Assembly (NCBI RefSeq): GCF_001650635.1
Contig: NZ_LWQU01000135.1
Coordinates: forward strand, 1-39,359
Direction of reading: 5' to 3'
DNA from: Magnetospirillum moscoviense
GTDB taxonomy: Bacteria > Pseudomonadota > Alphaproteobacteria > Rhodospirillales > Magnetospirillaceae
DNA: 39,359 nt
In this document: one piece after another, positions 5,854-13,722 of the stretch
Numbering within the stretch: position 1 is the first letter of the stretch
How the letters are laid out: each line of letters starts with the position of its first letter
The notes under the pieces: model-generated
The model's database searches: none
What the model saw: only the letters and a program-made list of their open reading frames with translations
What the model was told of the DNA's origin: nothing
Translations under genes and position numbers: made by a program

Positions 5854-8661
5854 TTACTGGATGATGTTCACAAGGACTTCCAGCATTTCCTGGATCGCTG
5901 TGATCACTTTCGCCGAGGCCGTATAGGCCTGCTGGTAGTCGATCATGGCCGAGACTTCCTCGTCCAGATTGACACCGCTGAAGGAAGTGTACTGGAAATC
6001 AAGCGATTCACTCAAGGTCGACTGGTAATCCAGCACCGTCTTCGAGTGGTCGGAATCTCCGGCGACCACCGAAATGGTGGCGGCGGCATATTCCGACAGG
6101 GTGTATTGGCCCTGGAACAGGCCGCCCGCCGAGTCGAAGCTCAACTTGGTGGTGCCCAGTTCCGCCATCTGCAGGGCGACCGCGTTGTCGCCTTCCGAGA
6201 TGAAATATTCATCGACATCCGAGTTCCACTGCATCATGCCGCGGCTGATCCGTTCCGGGCCGGCGACCAGTTCCTGGCGCACGGCCAGGCCGGCGGCGGT
6301 GGTGGTGGCGGCGGCTTCCAGGCTCAGGTCGGACAGCAGGTTCTTGCCCTGGCCGTCCAGGTCGGACGACAAGAACAGTTCCTGATTGCCGGAATGGATG
6401 ATCCTGAGACGGCTGCCCGATCCGTCGGGAACCACCGCCGCATAGACCTTCTGTTCCTTACTCATCTCAAGGGTGGTGCCCAGGTCGGAACCGGTCGACA
6501 GGTCGCCGCCGTTGATGGTGGCGGTCAGTTCCTCGCCGCGGCTGTCGGTCAGGCGCAGGCGCTTATAGGCGCCATCGACTACCACTGTGGCGGTGACCGA
6601 GCTTTGGTTCAACAGGCCGGCCAGAGCCTCGACGGTATAGGCGCCGGCGGGCAGGGCCTGGGTGAACAAGGTGCCCGACGGGTCGGCGATGGTGACGGTG
6701 GCCGCCGAGGTGGTGGTCCAACTGGTGGTCGATAGACGGGCGGATTCGGTGACGCGGCCATAGCGGTTGACCGAGTCGGCGATGTCGCTGAGCGATGAAT
6801 TGGCCGCCACCGTGAATTCCGGACCGATCTGGCCGGTCGAGTCCCACAAAGACAGAGTCCGCGAGGTGCTGGTGGTGAAGCTGTCGTCCTGGATGGCGCT
6901 GTCGTGGATCGAGTTGGCGTTGTCCTTGACGTAAAAGTCGTTCAACCCGAAGAAATTGGAAAAGCCCGACACCGTCTGGTCGGTGGCGCCGTCGCCGGTG
7001 GCGTCGAAGAAGATCTTGGCGTCGGCCTGGTCGGCGCCGTCGGTGCTGCTGCCCTGGTCGCGGAAGGCCAGCGAAACCGTGGTGTCGCCGACGCTGATGT
7101 CCAGCTTGCCGTCCGAGTTCAGGTTGACCGACGCGTTGGAATAGCCTTCGGCCTTCAGCCAGCCCTCGATATGGGCGGTAACTTCGTTGATGCTCCAGTC
7201 GCCATGGTCGGTGCGATTGTCGAAATCGGCGACGTTGCGACCGGTCCCGGGGGTCAGGCCGGCGGTGGCCTGGTAATCGACCTGCATGATGGTGTTCAGC
7301 GTGGTCTTGGCGATCTGGTCGCCGCTGGTGTCGAACAGGCCCAGCACCACGTCGTCGCCGGTATCCAACTGGATGGTCTGGCGCGGATTGACCTTCTCGA
7401 CCACGACGTTCCAGTTGTCGGTGCGCTCGACCACCCGATAGGTGCCGGCGTTGCGGGCGGTGTCGGTGCCGGACAGGGTGAACACCGTGCCGGCCGGGAA
7501 GTCGGCGGCGGTGAACACCGCGTTGGTGGCGGTCAGCGTCGCCTGCCACGGATACGAGCCCGAGCCGGCGGCGAAGGCCAGGCCGCCATGGGTGACGGTG
7601 CCGCCGGCCCGGTACATGGTGGCCACCGCGTCGGCGGCGTCGTTGACGATGTCGCCCTGGCTGGCGAACGCCCGTGTCCCGTTATAGGACGACGAGATGT
7701 TGGGCAAAGACGTGCCGCGATTGTGGATCTGGTTGACGTTGTCGTGCAGTTGCTTGGCCATCTCGTCGATCATCGACTGGGCCTGCGGCAGCACCTCGTC
7801 GCGCATCTTGATGAAGGCGCGGATCTGGCCCGAGGTCAGGTCGTTGGTCAGGTCCAGGCCGCTGCCTTCGGCGGTGATCTTGCCGAACTGCCCGCCCGCC
7901 GAGGTCATCCACGCGGCGGTCACCGTGCTGGAGGTGTAGCTCAGGTGCTGGACCTGATTGTCCAGCAGCATCTCGCCCGAATTGGTGAAGATGCTGACCG
8001 AATTGTCCTGACGCTTGAAATATTGGATGTCGATGCTTTTCGACAGCTCGGTCAGCAGCACGTCACGCTGGTCTTCCAGGTCGGCGGTGCCGGTGGCGAT
8101 GGTGCCGTGCTTGACGATCTTTTGGTTCAGGTCGTTGATGTCGTCCAGCATGCGGTTGATGTTGTCGACGGTCAGGTCGATCTGGTTGTCGGCCTCAAGG
8201 CGCAGGTTCTGGATCTGGCGGGTCATGTCCTGCATGGAATCCGAGACGTCCTGGGCCTTCTGGACGGTGTTCCACTGGGTCGATGACTTGTCGGATTGGG
8301 TCGACAGCGATTCGAAGGCGTTCATCAGGTCGCTCAGGCGGTGGGCGATCGAGGTGTCGTCCTCGACCTCGCCGAACAGATCGTCGATGCGCGGATACAT
8401 GGTCTGCTCGGCTTCCAGCCGGCCCAATTCGGAATTCTGGCGGCGGATGTCCTTCAGCAGGCCCTCGTGGGCCATGCGGGTCAGGCTGCCTTCCTGAACG
8501 CCGGCGCCGACGCCGCCGACGATCCGCGCTTCCTGGTTCAGGACCTTGCGGGTATAGCCGACGGTGTTGACGTTCGACACGTTCTGGGCGATCACGTCCA
8601 GGCCGCGCTGACTGGTCAGCAGGCCCGAGAGTGCGGTGTTCAATCCAAGTGTGAGCGACAT
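5854..8661 (-). CDS. flgK: Flagellar hook-associated protein FlgK (HAP1)
   Basis: A 935-residue protein. The N-terminus (LTLGLNTALSGLLTSQRGLD, then 'VIAQNVSNVNTVGYTRK') is the rod/hook-family signature. The C-terminus, 'SGVNLDEEVSAMIDYQQAYT' followed by 'ASAKVITAIQEMLEVLVNI', is diagnostic for FlgK. It caps the hook and joins it to the filament with FlgL. It is much longer than the usual 450-650 residues, the extra length lying in the surface-exposed middle. One unit near residues 372-432 ('FPAGTVFTLSGTDTARNAGTY') resembles the insertion in FlgL. The start is preceded by AGGA/GGGGAG, 26 bases after the flgN-like gene. Confidence 0.93.
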   Translation of the reverse strand: MSLTLGLNTALSGLLTSQRGLDVIAQNVSNVNTVGYTRKVLNQEARIVGGVGAGVQEGSLTRMAHEGLLKDIRRQNSELGRLEAEQTMYPRIDDLFGEVEDDTSIAHRLSDLMNAFESLSTQSDKSSTQWNTVQKAQDVSDSMQDMTRQIQNLRLEADNQIDLTVDNINRMLDDINDLNQKIVKHGTIATGTADLEDQRDVLLTELSKSIDIQYFKRQDNSVSIFTNSGEMLLDNQVQHLSYTSSTVTAAWMTSAGGQFGKITAEGSGLDLTNDLTSGQIRAFIKMRDEVLPQAQSMIDEMAKQLHDNVNQIHNRGTSLPNISSSYNGTRAFASQGDIVNDAADAVATMYRAGGTVTHGGLAFAAGSGSYPWQATLTATNAVFTAADFPAGTVFTLSGTDTARNAGTYRVVERTDNWNVVVEKVNPRQTIQLDTGDDVVLGLFDTSGDQIAKTTLNTIMQVDYQATAGLTPGTGRNVADFDNRTDHGDWSINEVTAHIEGWLKAEGYSNASVNLNSDGKLDISVGDTTVSLAFRDQGSSTDGADQADAKIFFDATGDGATDQTVSGFSNFFGLNDFYVKDNANSIHDSAIQDDSFTTSTSRTLSLWDSTGQIGPEFTVAANSSLSDIADSVNRYGRVTESARLSTTSWTTTSAATVTIADPSGTLFTQALPAGAYTVEALAGLLNQSSVTATVVVDGAYKRLRLTDSRGEELTATINGGDLSTGSDLGTTLEMSKEQKVYAAVVPDGSGSRLRIIHSGNQELFLSSDLDGQGKNLLSDLSLEAAATTTAAGLAVRQELVAGPERISRGMMQWNSDVDEYFISEGDNAVALQMAELGTTKLSFDSAGGLFQGQYTLSEYAAATISVVAGDSDHSKTVLDYQSTLSESLDFQYTSFSGVNLDEEVSAMIDYQQAYTASAKVITAIQEMLEVLVNIIQ

Positions 8662-8687
8662 GATCCTGGCTCCCCGCCGTTCTGGCG

Positions 8688-9119
8688 TCAGAGGGTCTTG
8701 TTAAAGGCCAGCGAATTGGGTTCGCCGGTGGCGGCGGCGCTGAAAGCGCCGGACTTGCTGTAATGGGTGGTCTGGGTGGCGTTGGCCTTGGCGGCCGAGA
8801 CCATGGAATCCATCAGCATCTGGCGGACCTCCATTTCGATCTTCAGCCGCTTGGCGTTTTCCTCGACCAGGACCTGTAAGCGCTTGCCCAGCGCCAGCAG
8901 ATCTTCCTTCTGTTCCGGTTCCAGGGCTTCGGCCAATGACGGGTCGTCGCGCATGGGGGCGATGGACTGCTCGTAGATGCGGGCCAGCGACGATTTGTTG
9001 GCGCTCAACTCGCGGATGGTGGCGACGTCATGACGCTCCAGCGCTTCGTTCTCGAATTCGATCAGGTCGCACAGATTGGTGCAGGCCCAAACGATGTCGT
9101 CGTAGGAAAGAGCGGGCAT
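8688..9119 (-). CDS. flgN: FlgN-like flagellar export chaperone
   Basis: A 143-residue, largely helical, charged protein without a signal peptide. The middle segment 'LGKRLQVLVEENAKRLKIEM' followed by 'EVRQMLMDSMVSAAKAN' and a Ser/Thr-rich tail matches the weakly conserved FlgN fold, the cytoplasmic chaperone of FlgK and FlgL. Family signal in sequence alone is modest. Position supports the call: it lies directly upstream of flgK in the same operon, with a perfect AGGAGG 8 bases before the ATG, inside the end of flgJ. The two genes are separated by 3 bases. Confidence 0.7.
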   Translation of the reverse strand: MPALSYDDIVWACTNLCDLIEFENEALERHDVATIRELSANKSSLARIYEQSIAPMRDDPSLAEALEPEQKEDLLALGKRLQVLVEENAKRLKIEMEVRQMLMDSMVSAAKANATQTTHYSKSGAFSAAATGEPNSLAFNKTL

Positions 9120-9122
9120 GGT

Positions 9123-9440
9123 TCAAACCTCCTGGTGCGCCAACATGGCCCGGGTGACCTGGTCGGCCAGGCCGATGCCGTTGCCCCGGTTGGTGATCAT
9201 CTTGGCGTACTCGTCGTTCAACATCGGGCGGAACATGGATTCGGCATGGCCACCGCCGAACAGGCCGTTTTCCTGGTCGATCCCGGTGAACATGTGATTC
9301 AACATCTGAGACATGAACATAGACTCGAACTGCTTACCAACCGCTTTCGCCCGGGCAACATTTGCCGCGTGCTGAGGGGTCTGGGCCGGCTGCGAAGCGG
9401 CCATCCTGGCATTGTCGAGGATCGAGGCGGTCATGGTCAT
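9123..9440 (-). CDS. flgJ: Rod-binding protein, FlgJ N-terminal domain only
   Basis: A 105-residue protein containing the rod-binding signature 'AVGKQFESMFMSQMLNHMF' and 'ESMFRPMLNDEYAKMI', with GIGLADQVTRAML near the end. This is the N-terminal domain of FlgJ without the muramidase domain, as is common in alphaproteobacteria, where a separate enzyme opens the peptidoglycan. The preferred start is the ATG at 9440. It shares one base with the flgI TGA and has GAGG 7 bases upstream. A GTG one codon earlier is possible. Coupled translation with flgI is likely. Confidence 0.85.
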   Translation of the reverse strand: MTMTASILDNARMAASQPAQTPQHAANVARAKAVGKQFESMFMSQMLNHMFTGIDQENGLFGGGHAESMFRPMLNDEYAKMITNRGNGIGLADQVTRAMLAHQEV

Positions 9441-10615
9441 CACATCACCTCGATGTCGGCTTGCAGGGCGCCCGCGGCCTTGATGGCCTGCAGGATCGAG
9501 ATCAGGTCGCGCGGGCCGATCCCCAGAGAGTTGAGGCCGTTGACCAGTTCCTGCAAGGTCACGCCGTGCGGCAGGACCGACAGTTTCTTCTGGCTGCCTT
9601 CGTCGATTTCGATGTCGCTACGCTGGACGGTAGTGGTGGTGCCGACCGTCGAGAAGGGCGAGGGCTGCGACACCTGCGGGGTTTCGGTGATGCGGATGGT
9701 CAGCTGACCTTGCGCGATGGCCACCGTGCTGATGCGGACGTTCTCGCCCATGACGATGGTGCCCGACGCCTCGTCTATGACGATCTTGGCGATCTGATCG
9801 GGTTCGATGCGCAGTTGCTCGATGTCGGTCAGCATGGCGACGACGTTGCCGCGATAGGCCGGCGGGACCGTCACCTGGATGGTGCCGGGGTCGCTGGGCC
9901 GGGCGATGTCGGTGCCGAGATAGGAATTGACCGCCTGGGCGACGCGGCGCGCAGTGGTGAAGTCGGGGTTCCTGAGCGTCACCTTGACCGATTCCAGGTG
10001 GCCCATCTCGAAGGGCAGCTCGCGTTCGACGATGGCCGCGTTGGCGATCTTGCCCGAGGTGGGCACACCCTTGGTCACCGACGAACCCGAAGCACCCGTG
10101 GCGGTGACGCCGACGCCGGCCAGGCCGCCCTGGGCCACCGCGTAGATCTCGCCATCGGCGCCGACCAGCGGGGTGACCAGCAGGGTGCCGCCCAGCAGGC
10201 TCTTGGCGTCGCCCAGGGCCGACACCGACACGTCGATGCGGGTGCCCTGGCGGGCGAAGGGCGGCAGGACGGCGGTGACCATCACGGCGGCGACGTTCTT
10301 CGGCTTGACGGTGGCGATGGTGCCGCCCTGTTCGCGGATGTTGACGCCCAGGCGTTCCAGCATGCCGACCAGGGATTCCTTGGTGAAGGGCGAGTTGGTC
10401 AGGTCGTCGCCGGTGCCGTTCAGGCCGACCACGATGCCGTAGCCCACCAGCATGTTCTCGCGCACGCCTTCGAAATCGGCGATGTCCTTGATGCGCGACG
10501 CGCCTAAGGCGGTCTGCGGCATGGCGAAGACAGTCAGCCCGACCAGTCCGGCGGCAAGCAGGAAAGCTCGCATGCCGATGGCGAAGACGGTTTGGGTGGA
10601 GAAGAGCGGCTTCAT
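9440..10615 (-). CDS. flgI: Flagellar P-ring protein FlgI
   Basis: A 391-residue protein with a signal peptide (about residues 1-39, ending QTALGA before SRIKDIADFEGVRENML). It has the FlgI signature 'LVGYGIVVGLNGTGDD', the segment 'LGDAKSLLGGTLLVTPLVGA' and a C-terminal 'LGIGPRDLISILQAIKAAGA'. It forms the P-ring around the rod in the peptidoglycan layer. The frame is open well upstream, but the ATG at 10615 is preceded by GAGG at 5 bases and begins the signal peptide. It is the first gene of a five-gene operon, 48 bases downstream of a near-consensus sigma-54 promoter. Confidence 0.95.
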   Translation of the reverse strand: MKPLFSTQTVFAIGMRAFLLAAGLVGLTVFAMPQTALGASRIKDIADFEGVRENMLVGYGIVVGLNGTGDDLTNSPFTKESLVGMLERLGVNIREQGGTIATVKPKNVAAVMVTAVLPPFARQGTRIDVSVSALGDAKSLLGGTLLVTPLVGADGEIYAVAQGGLAGVGVTATGASGSSVTKGVPTSGKIANAAIVERELPFEMGHLESVKVTLRNPDFTTARRVAQAVNSYLGTDIARPSDPGTIQVTVPPAYRGNVVAMLTDIEQLRIEPDQIAKIVIDEASGTIVMGENVRISTVAIAQGQLTIRITETPQVSQPSPFSTVGTTTTVQRSDIEIDEGSQKKLSVLPHGVTLQELVNGLNSLGIGPRDLISILQAIKAAGALQADIEVM

Positions 10616-10662
10616 GTGGACCTCGGGAACTCGGAAAACGCATGAATGGTCGCAAGGACCGC

Positions 10663-10678
10663 TGCGAAGATCGTGCCA
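10663..10678 (-). promoter_or_regulatory. Sigma-54 promoter of the flgI-flgJ-flgN-flgK-flgL operon
   Basis: On the minus strand the sequence reads TGGCACGATCTTCGCA. This matches the sigma-54 consensus TGGCAC-N5-TTGCA except for one base in the -12 element, with GG and GC exactly 10 bases apart. Transcription would start near 10650, leaving about a 35-base leader before flgI. Sigma-54 control fits middle/late flagellar genes in alphaproteobacteria. Confidence 0.8.
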
Positions 10679-10844
10679 ACCCCGGAATGCATGGAAAACC
10701 GCCGTTTCCCCGGATAGCGGGCGGCGCTTGGACCGAATCGACCCGGCAAAAGATGCCGAGCGAGCGGCAGATTTAGCAGCTTTCGCCGCTATGCCTTTCG
10801 CGGCTAGAATGAAGGCCACGACCACGCTGGAATAAGTGGGGATC

Positions 10845-11279
10845 ATGAAGGTTTCCGGAGTCGGTTCAGGCGCCCCTGCCGGTGGCGCCCGCAAGACTGA
10901 CAAGGCTGACGGCAAGAAGGGTGAGTTCAAGCGCGTGCTCGTCGATGCGATGGGTGCGGGCGAGGAAACCCATGCCGCCGACGGGGCGTCGTCCATCTCG
11001 GTGGTCGAAGGCGCGCTGATGATCCAGGATGTCGGCGGCGCCACCGACCGCGAGGCGCGCCAGCGGCTGGTTCGCCACGGCGAGGAATTGCTGGATAAGC
11101 TCGAGGAAATCCGCCACGGCCTGCTGTTGGGCACCGTGCCGGTGGAGAAGCTGGAAGCCCTGGCGTCCAGCGTCCGCAGCCGGCGCGAGGCCTGCCCCGA
11201 TCCACGTCTGGCCGCCCTGCTCGACGAGATCGAGCTTCGCGCCGAGGTCGAAATCGCCAAACTGACGCGTGGGCGTTGA
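10845..11279 (+). CDS. fliX: Flagellar assembly regulator FliX
   Basis: A 144-residue protein beginning MKVSGVGSGAPAGGARKTD, the typical FliX start, with a helical C-terminal half ('LLDKLEEIRHGLLLGTVPVE' and 'LAALLDEIELRAEVEIAKL'). In Caulobacter, FliX links assembly of early flagellar structures to the sigma-54 activator FlbD. The ATG at 10845 is preferred over the GTG at 10836 because family similarity begins there and GGGG lies 5 bases upstream. It is divergent from flgI and followed by dksA, a common alphaproteobacterial order. Confidence 0.85.
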   Translation: MKVSGVGSGAPAGGARKTDKADGKKGEFKRVLVDAMGAGEETHAADGASSISVVEGALMIQDVGGATDREARQRLVRHGEELLDKLEEIRHGLLLGTVPVEKLEALASSVRSRREACPDPRLAALLDEIELRAEVEIAKLTRGR

Positions 11280-11299
11280 ACATCTCGCGATAAGCCCTC

Positions 11300-11328
11300 T
11301 TGCGGCCCATGGGGGCACCCCATATATT
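11300..11328 (+). promoter_or_regulatory. Predicted housekeeping promoter of dksA
   Basis: TTGCGG (11300-11305), a 17-base spacer and TATATT (11323-11328) make a good sigma-70-type promoter about 40 bases before the dksA start. Confidence 0.5.
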
Positions 11329-11370
11329 GCGTCCCGTCTAAAGCAAAGCCCAGACGCATTGCGGGGGAAG

Positions 11371-11787
11371 ATGACAGTGACGCTGCCGCCGGATTATCGT
11401 CCGTCCGAGGACGAGCCCTTCATGAACGAGAACATGAAGGAATATTTCCGTCAAAAGCTGCTGGCCTGGCGATCGGAATTGCTGCGCGAGTCCGACGAGA
11501 CCCTGGCCCATCTGCAGGAAGGGGGCTTGCAGGAACCCGACATCGCCGACCGCGCCTCGGCGGAAACCGACCGGGCCCTGGAGCTGCGCACCCGCGACCG
11601 CGAGCGTAAGCTGATCGCCAAGATCGATTCGGCCCTGCAGCGGGTCGCCGACGGCTCCTATGGCTATTGCGAGGAAACCGGCGAGCCGATCACCATTCGC
11701 CGCCTGGAGGCCCGACCGATCGCCACCTTGTCGATCGAGGCCCAGGAACGCCACGAACGGCTGGAGCGGACCCACCGCGACGATTAA
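11371..11787 (+). CDS. dksA: DksA-family RNA polymerase-binding regulator
   Basis: A 138-residue protein starting MTVTLPPDYRPSEDEPFMNE. It has a coiled coil ('YFRQKLLAWRSELLRESDET' ... 'DIADRASAETDRALELRTRD') and the DksA C-terminal region 'GSYGYCEETGEPITIRRLEA' followed by 'RPIATLSIEAQERHE'. The coiled-coil tip retains two acidic residues (DIAD), needed to reach the polymerase active site. Only one of the four zinc cysteines is present (YCEE). This is a usual form in alphaproteobacteria, where the fold appears stable without zinc. It should mediate ppGpp-linked transcription control. The TAA stop lies within the left terminal repeat of the element at 11784-11952. Confidence 0.9.
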   Translation: MTVTLPPDYRPSEDEPFMNENMKEYFRQKLLAWRSELLRESDETLAHLQEGGLQEPDIADRASAETDRALELRTRDRERKLIAKIDSALQRVADGSYGYCEETGEPITIRRLEARPIATLSIEAQERHERLERTHRDD

Positions 11788-11952
11788 CAGGCTGCGGAAA
11801 AACTTCCGTCATTCCCGCGAAAGCGGGAATCCATGCAGCAGCCACTCAATATCTTGCGGCAAGATGTTCATTTCGCCCCGACATGGACCCCCGCCTGCGC
11901 GGGGGTGACGCTGGACTAGAAGGCGGAACGAGTTTTTCCTCGAGCCTGTTAA
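11784..11952. repeat. MITE-like element with 20-bp terminal inverted repeats and two internal hairpins
   Basis: The ends are inverted copies: TTAACAGGCTGCGGAAAAACT at the left, and TTAACAGGCTCGAGGAAAAACT on the opposite strand at the right, differing mainly by one inserted base. Inside are two hairpins. One is ATTCCCGC-GAAA-GCGGGAAT (11811-11830), the widespread 'cattcccgcgaaagcggg' proteobacterial repeat. The other is ACCCCCGC-CTGC-GCGGGGGT (11887-11906). No coding capacity is apparent. The element fills the gap between dksA and the glycosyltransferase gene and supplies the dksA stop codon. Confidence 0.7.
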
Positions 11953-11973
11953 ACCCAAGGGGGCGATCCGACC

Positions 11974-13722
11974 ATGATCGAGGACACGGCGGCCGGACGA
12001 TGGTATCTGGCGGCCTTCCCCTCGGGAACATCGGGCCGGACCATGCGGGTGATGGCGGCGCCCGGTCTGGCGGACAGTCCGCGCACGTGGTGCGATCTCG
12101 CGGAAAATCTTTATTTCGACGGGTTGGGCGAGGCCGGGGCCATCGTGGCGCTCAAGGCCGCGCTGGCGCTTTATCCCGGCGATCTTGATCTGGTGCGCGC
12201 CCTGGCCGAGACCGAGTACCGCACCGGGGCCGAGGCCGCTGCCCGCGACCGACTGGCCCCGCTGGCCGACCAGGACGCCGCCGCCGCCATCTTGCTGCTG
12301 ACCTTCGATCGCCAACAAAAACGGCTGGACCGCGCTGTCCTGATGCGGGCGGCCGACCTGGTCCTGAACGTGGCGCCCTGGGGGGCGGTCCACGAGGATT
12401 TCATCCAATTGTGCCGTGACGGCGGTGTGCCGGAACTGGGCGTGCAATTCCTGTCGGCCTGGCTGACCCATCGGGGCATGTCGCTGTGGCCTTACCTCAG
12501 GGCCGGCGAGCTGATGCTGGAAGCCGGCGAGCTGGCAGGGTCCGCGCGGGTCCTGCTGGATCTGTGGGGGCGCAATCCGACCGCGACCGAGCTGGTCGGG
12601 CCGTGGACCGGCATCCCCGACGACGACGCGGCCACCGAGGCCCGCATTCTCGACGAGATCGAGCACGCCTTCGCCAGTCCCGACGAGGACCTGCCGGTCC
12701 ATCCCTTGCCCGATTGCGCCCGCGACCCGGCCGATGTGACGGTGCTGTATCTGGGGGCGGAACAGGCCAGCAGCGGGGTGGCGGCGGCCAACGACCTGGC
12801 CGGCCATTTCGCCGCCGCCGCCCGGGCGGCCGGGGGCCGCTTCATCCCCTGGCTGGATTCCACCTTGAGCGCGGTCAGGATCGGGCCTTGCTCGGATTCC
12901 GAGCTCTGCCGCCGCAAAGAGGCCTTCCTGGCGGAACTCGAGCGGGTGCGCCCCGACATCTTGCTGTGCGATTCGCAAACCGTTCCCGGACTGCGCTTCC
13001 CGACCGTTCCCGAGATCAGGGAATTGAAGGCGCGGCTGGGCTTCAAGCTGGTCCACGTCTCGCGCGATTCCTTGCGCGCGGTCGATAACCAGATGCAATT
13101 ATGGGCCGACGTGGCCGATCATATTTTGCTGTTCGACCCGTGCGCCTATGTGCTGCGCGACCCCGAGCATCGGGACCTGGCCGCCAAGGCCTTCGCCATT
13201 CCGGTTCCGGCCGTCCATCCGCCCTTCGTGCCGAGCGGCCGGCCGCCCCAGCATCAATTGCTGTTCGTCGGCAGCACGTTTGCGCCGCACCGATCCTTCC
13301 TGCTGGCGGGCCTGGCCTCGGCCGACATCGGCCTGGAGCTGGTCATCGGGGAAAAGCGGCGTCAACTGGCCCCGGATGACGGCGCCTATGCCGGCTTGCT
13401 GGCGTCCAGCCGGGCGGTGCTGAACGTCGCCGCCCACGCCGCCGGCGAATCCGGTCGTCTGGTGACTGGGCGGGTGTGGGAAACCATCGCCTCGGGCTCG
13501 CTGCTGGTGGAACAATTGCACGAGGGCACGGCGCGCTTCTTCCAGCCATGGCGGCATTTCATTCCGTGGAGCGAGCCGGCCGATATCATCAAACGCTGGC
13601 GGGTGCTATCGCGTCACGAGGATGTGCGGGCACGCATCGCCGCCGAAGCCCATGGCTGGGCCCAGCGTCATTACGGGGTCGACAAGGTGTGGCGGGCGAT
13701 CATCGCCCACGCGCTGGGCTGA
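11974..13722 (+). CDS. TPR-like/glycosyltransferase (CgeB-type, family 1-like) protein
   Basis: A 582-residue soluble protein. The first 240 residues or so are helical and resemble TPR/solenoid repeats ('YFDGLGEAGAIVALKAALAL', 'GDLDLVRALAETEYRTG'). From about residue 255 there is a GT-B-type region: 'VTVLYLGAEQ', 'LLCDSQTVPGLRFPT', 'LLFVGSTFAPHRSFLL', and a C-terminal 'GRVWETIASGSLLVEQLHEG' with 'FFQPWRHFIPWSEPADI'. The last pattern matches the CgeB/spore-maturation-type glycosyltransferase domain, which uses nucleotide sugars. The acceptor is unknown. Proximity to flagellar genes makes a flagellin or surface glycan target conceivable. Its TGA directly abuts the stop codon of the convergent gene. 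Confidence 0.65.
   Translation: MIEDTAAGRWYLAAFPSGTSGRTMRVMAAPGLADSPRTWCDLAENLYFDGLGEAGAIVALKAALALYPGDLDLVRALAETEYRTGAEAAARDRLAPLADQDAAAAILLLTFDRQQKRLDRAVLMRAADLVLNVAPWGAVHEDFIQLCRDGGVPELGVQFLSAWLTHRGMSLWPYLRAGELMLEAGELAGSARVLLDLWGRNPTATELVGPWTGIPDDDAATEARILDEIEHAFASPDEDLPVHPLPDCARDPADVTVLYLGAEQASSGVAAANDLAGHFAAAARAAGGRFIPWLDSTLSAVRIGPCSDSELCRRKEAFLAELERVRPDILLCDSQTVPGLRFPTVPEIRELKARLGFKLVHVSRDSLRAVDNQMQLWADVADHILLFDPCAYVLRDPEHRDLAAKAFAIPVPAVHPPFVPSGRPPQHQLLFVGSTFAPHRSFLLAGLASADIGLELVIGEKRRQLAPDDGAYAGLLASSRAVLNVAAHAAGESGRLVTGRVWETIASGSLLVEQLHEGTARFFQPWRHFIPWSEPADIIKRWRVLSRHEDVRARIAAEAHGWAQRHYGVDKVWRAIIAHALG

Noticed and set aside
10814-10827. Possible sigma-54 site upstream of fliX
   Set aside because: GG and GC are 10 bases apart but the -24 and -12 sequences match poorly, and the start would fall at the ribosome-binding site.
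9440-11359. Long minus-strand open frame extending far upstream of flgI
   Set aside because: Only the part from 10615 matches FlgI. The upstream part covers the sigma-54 promoter and lies antisense to fliX, typical of GC-rich shadow frames.
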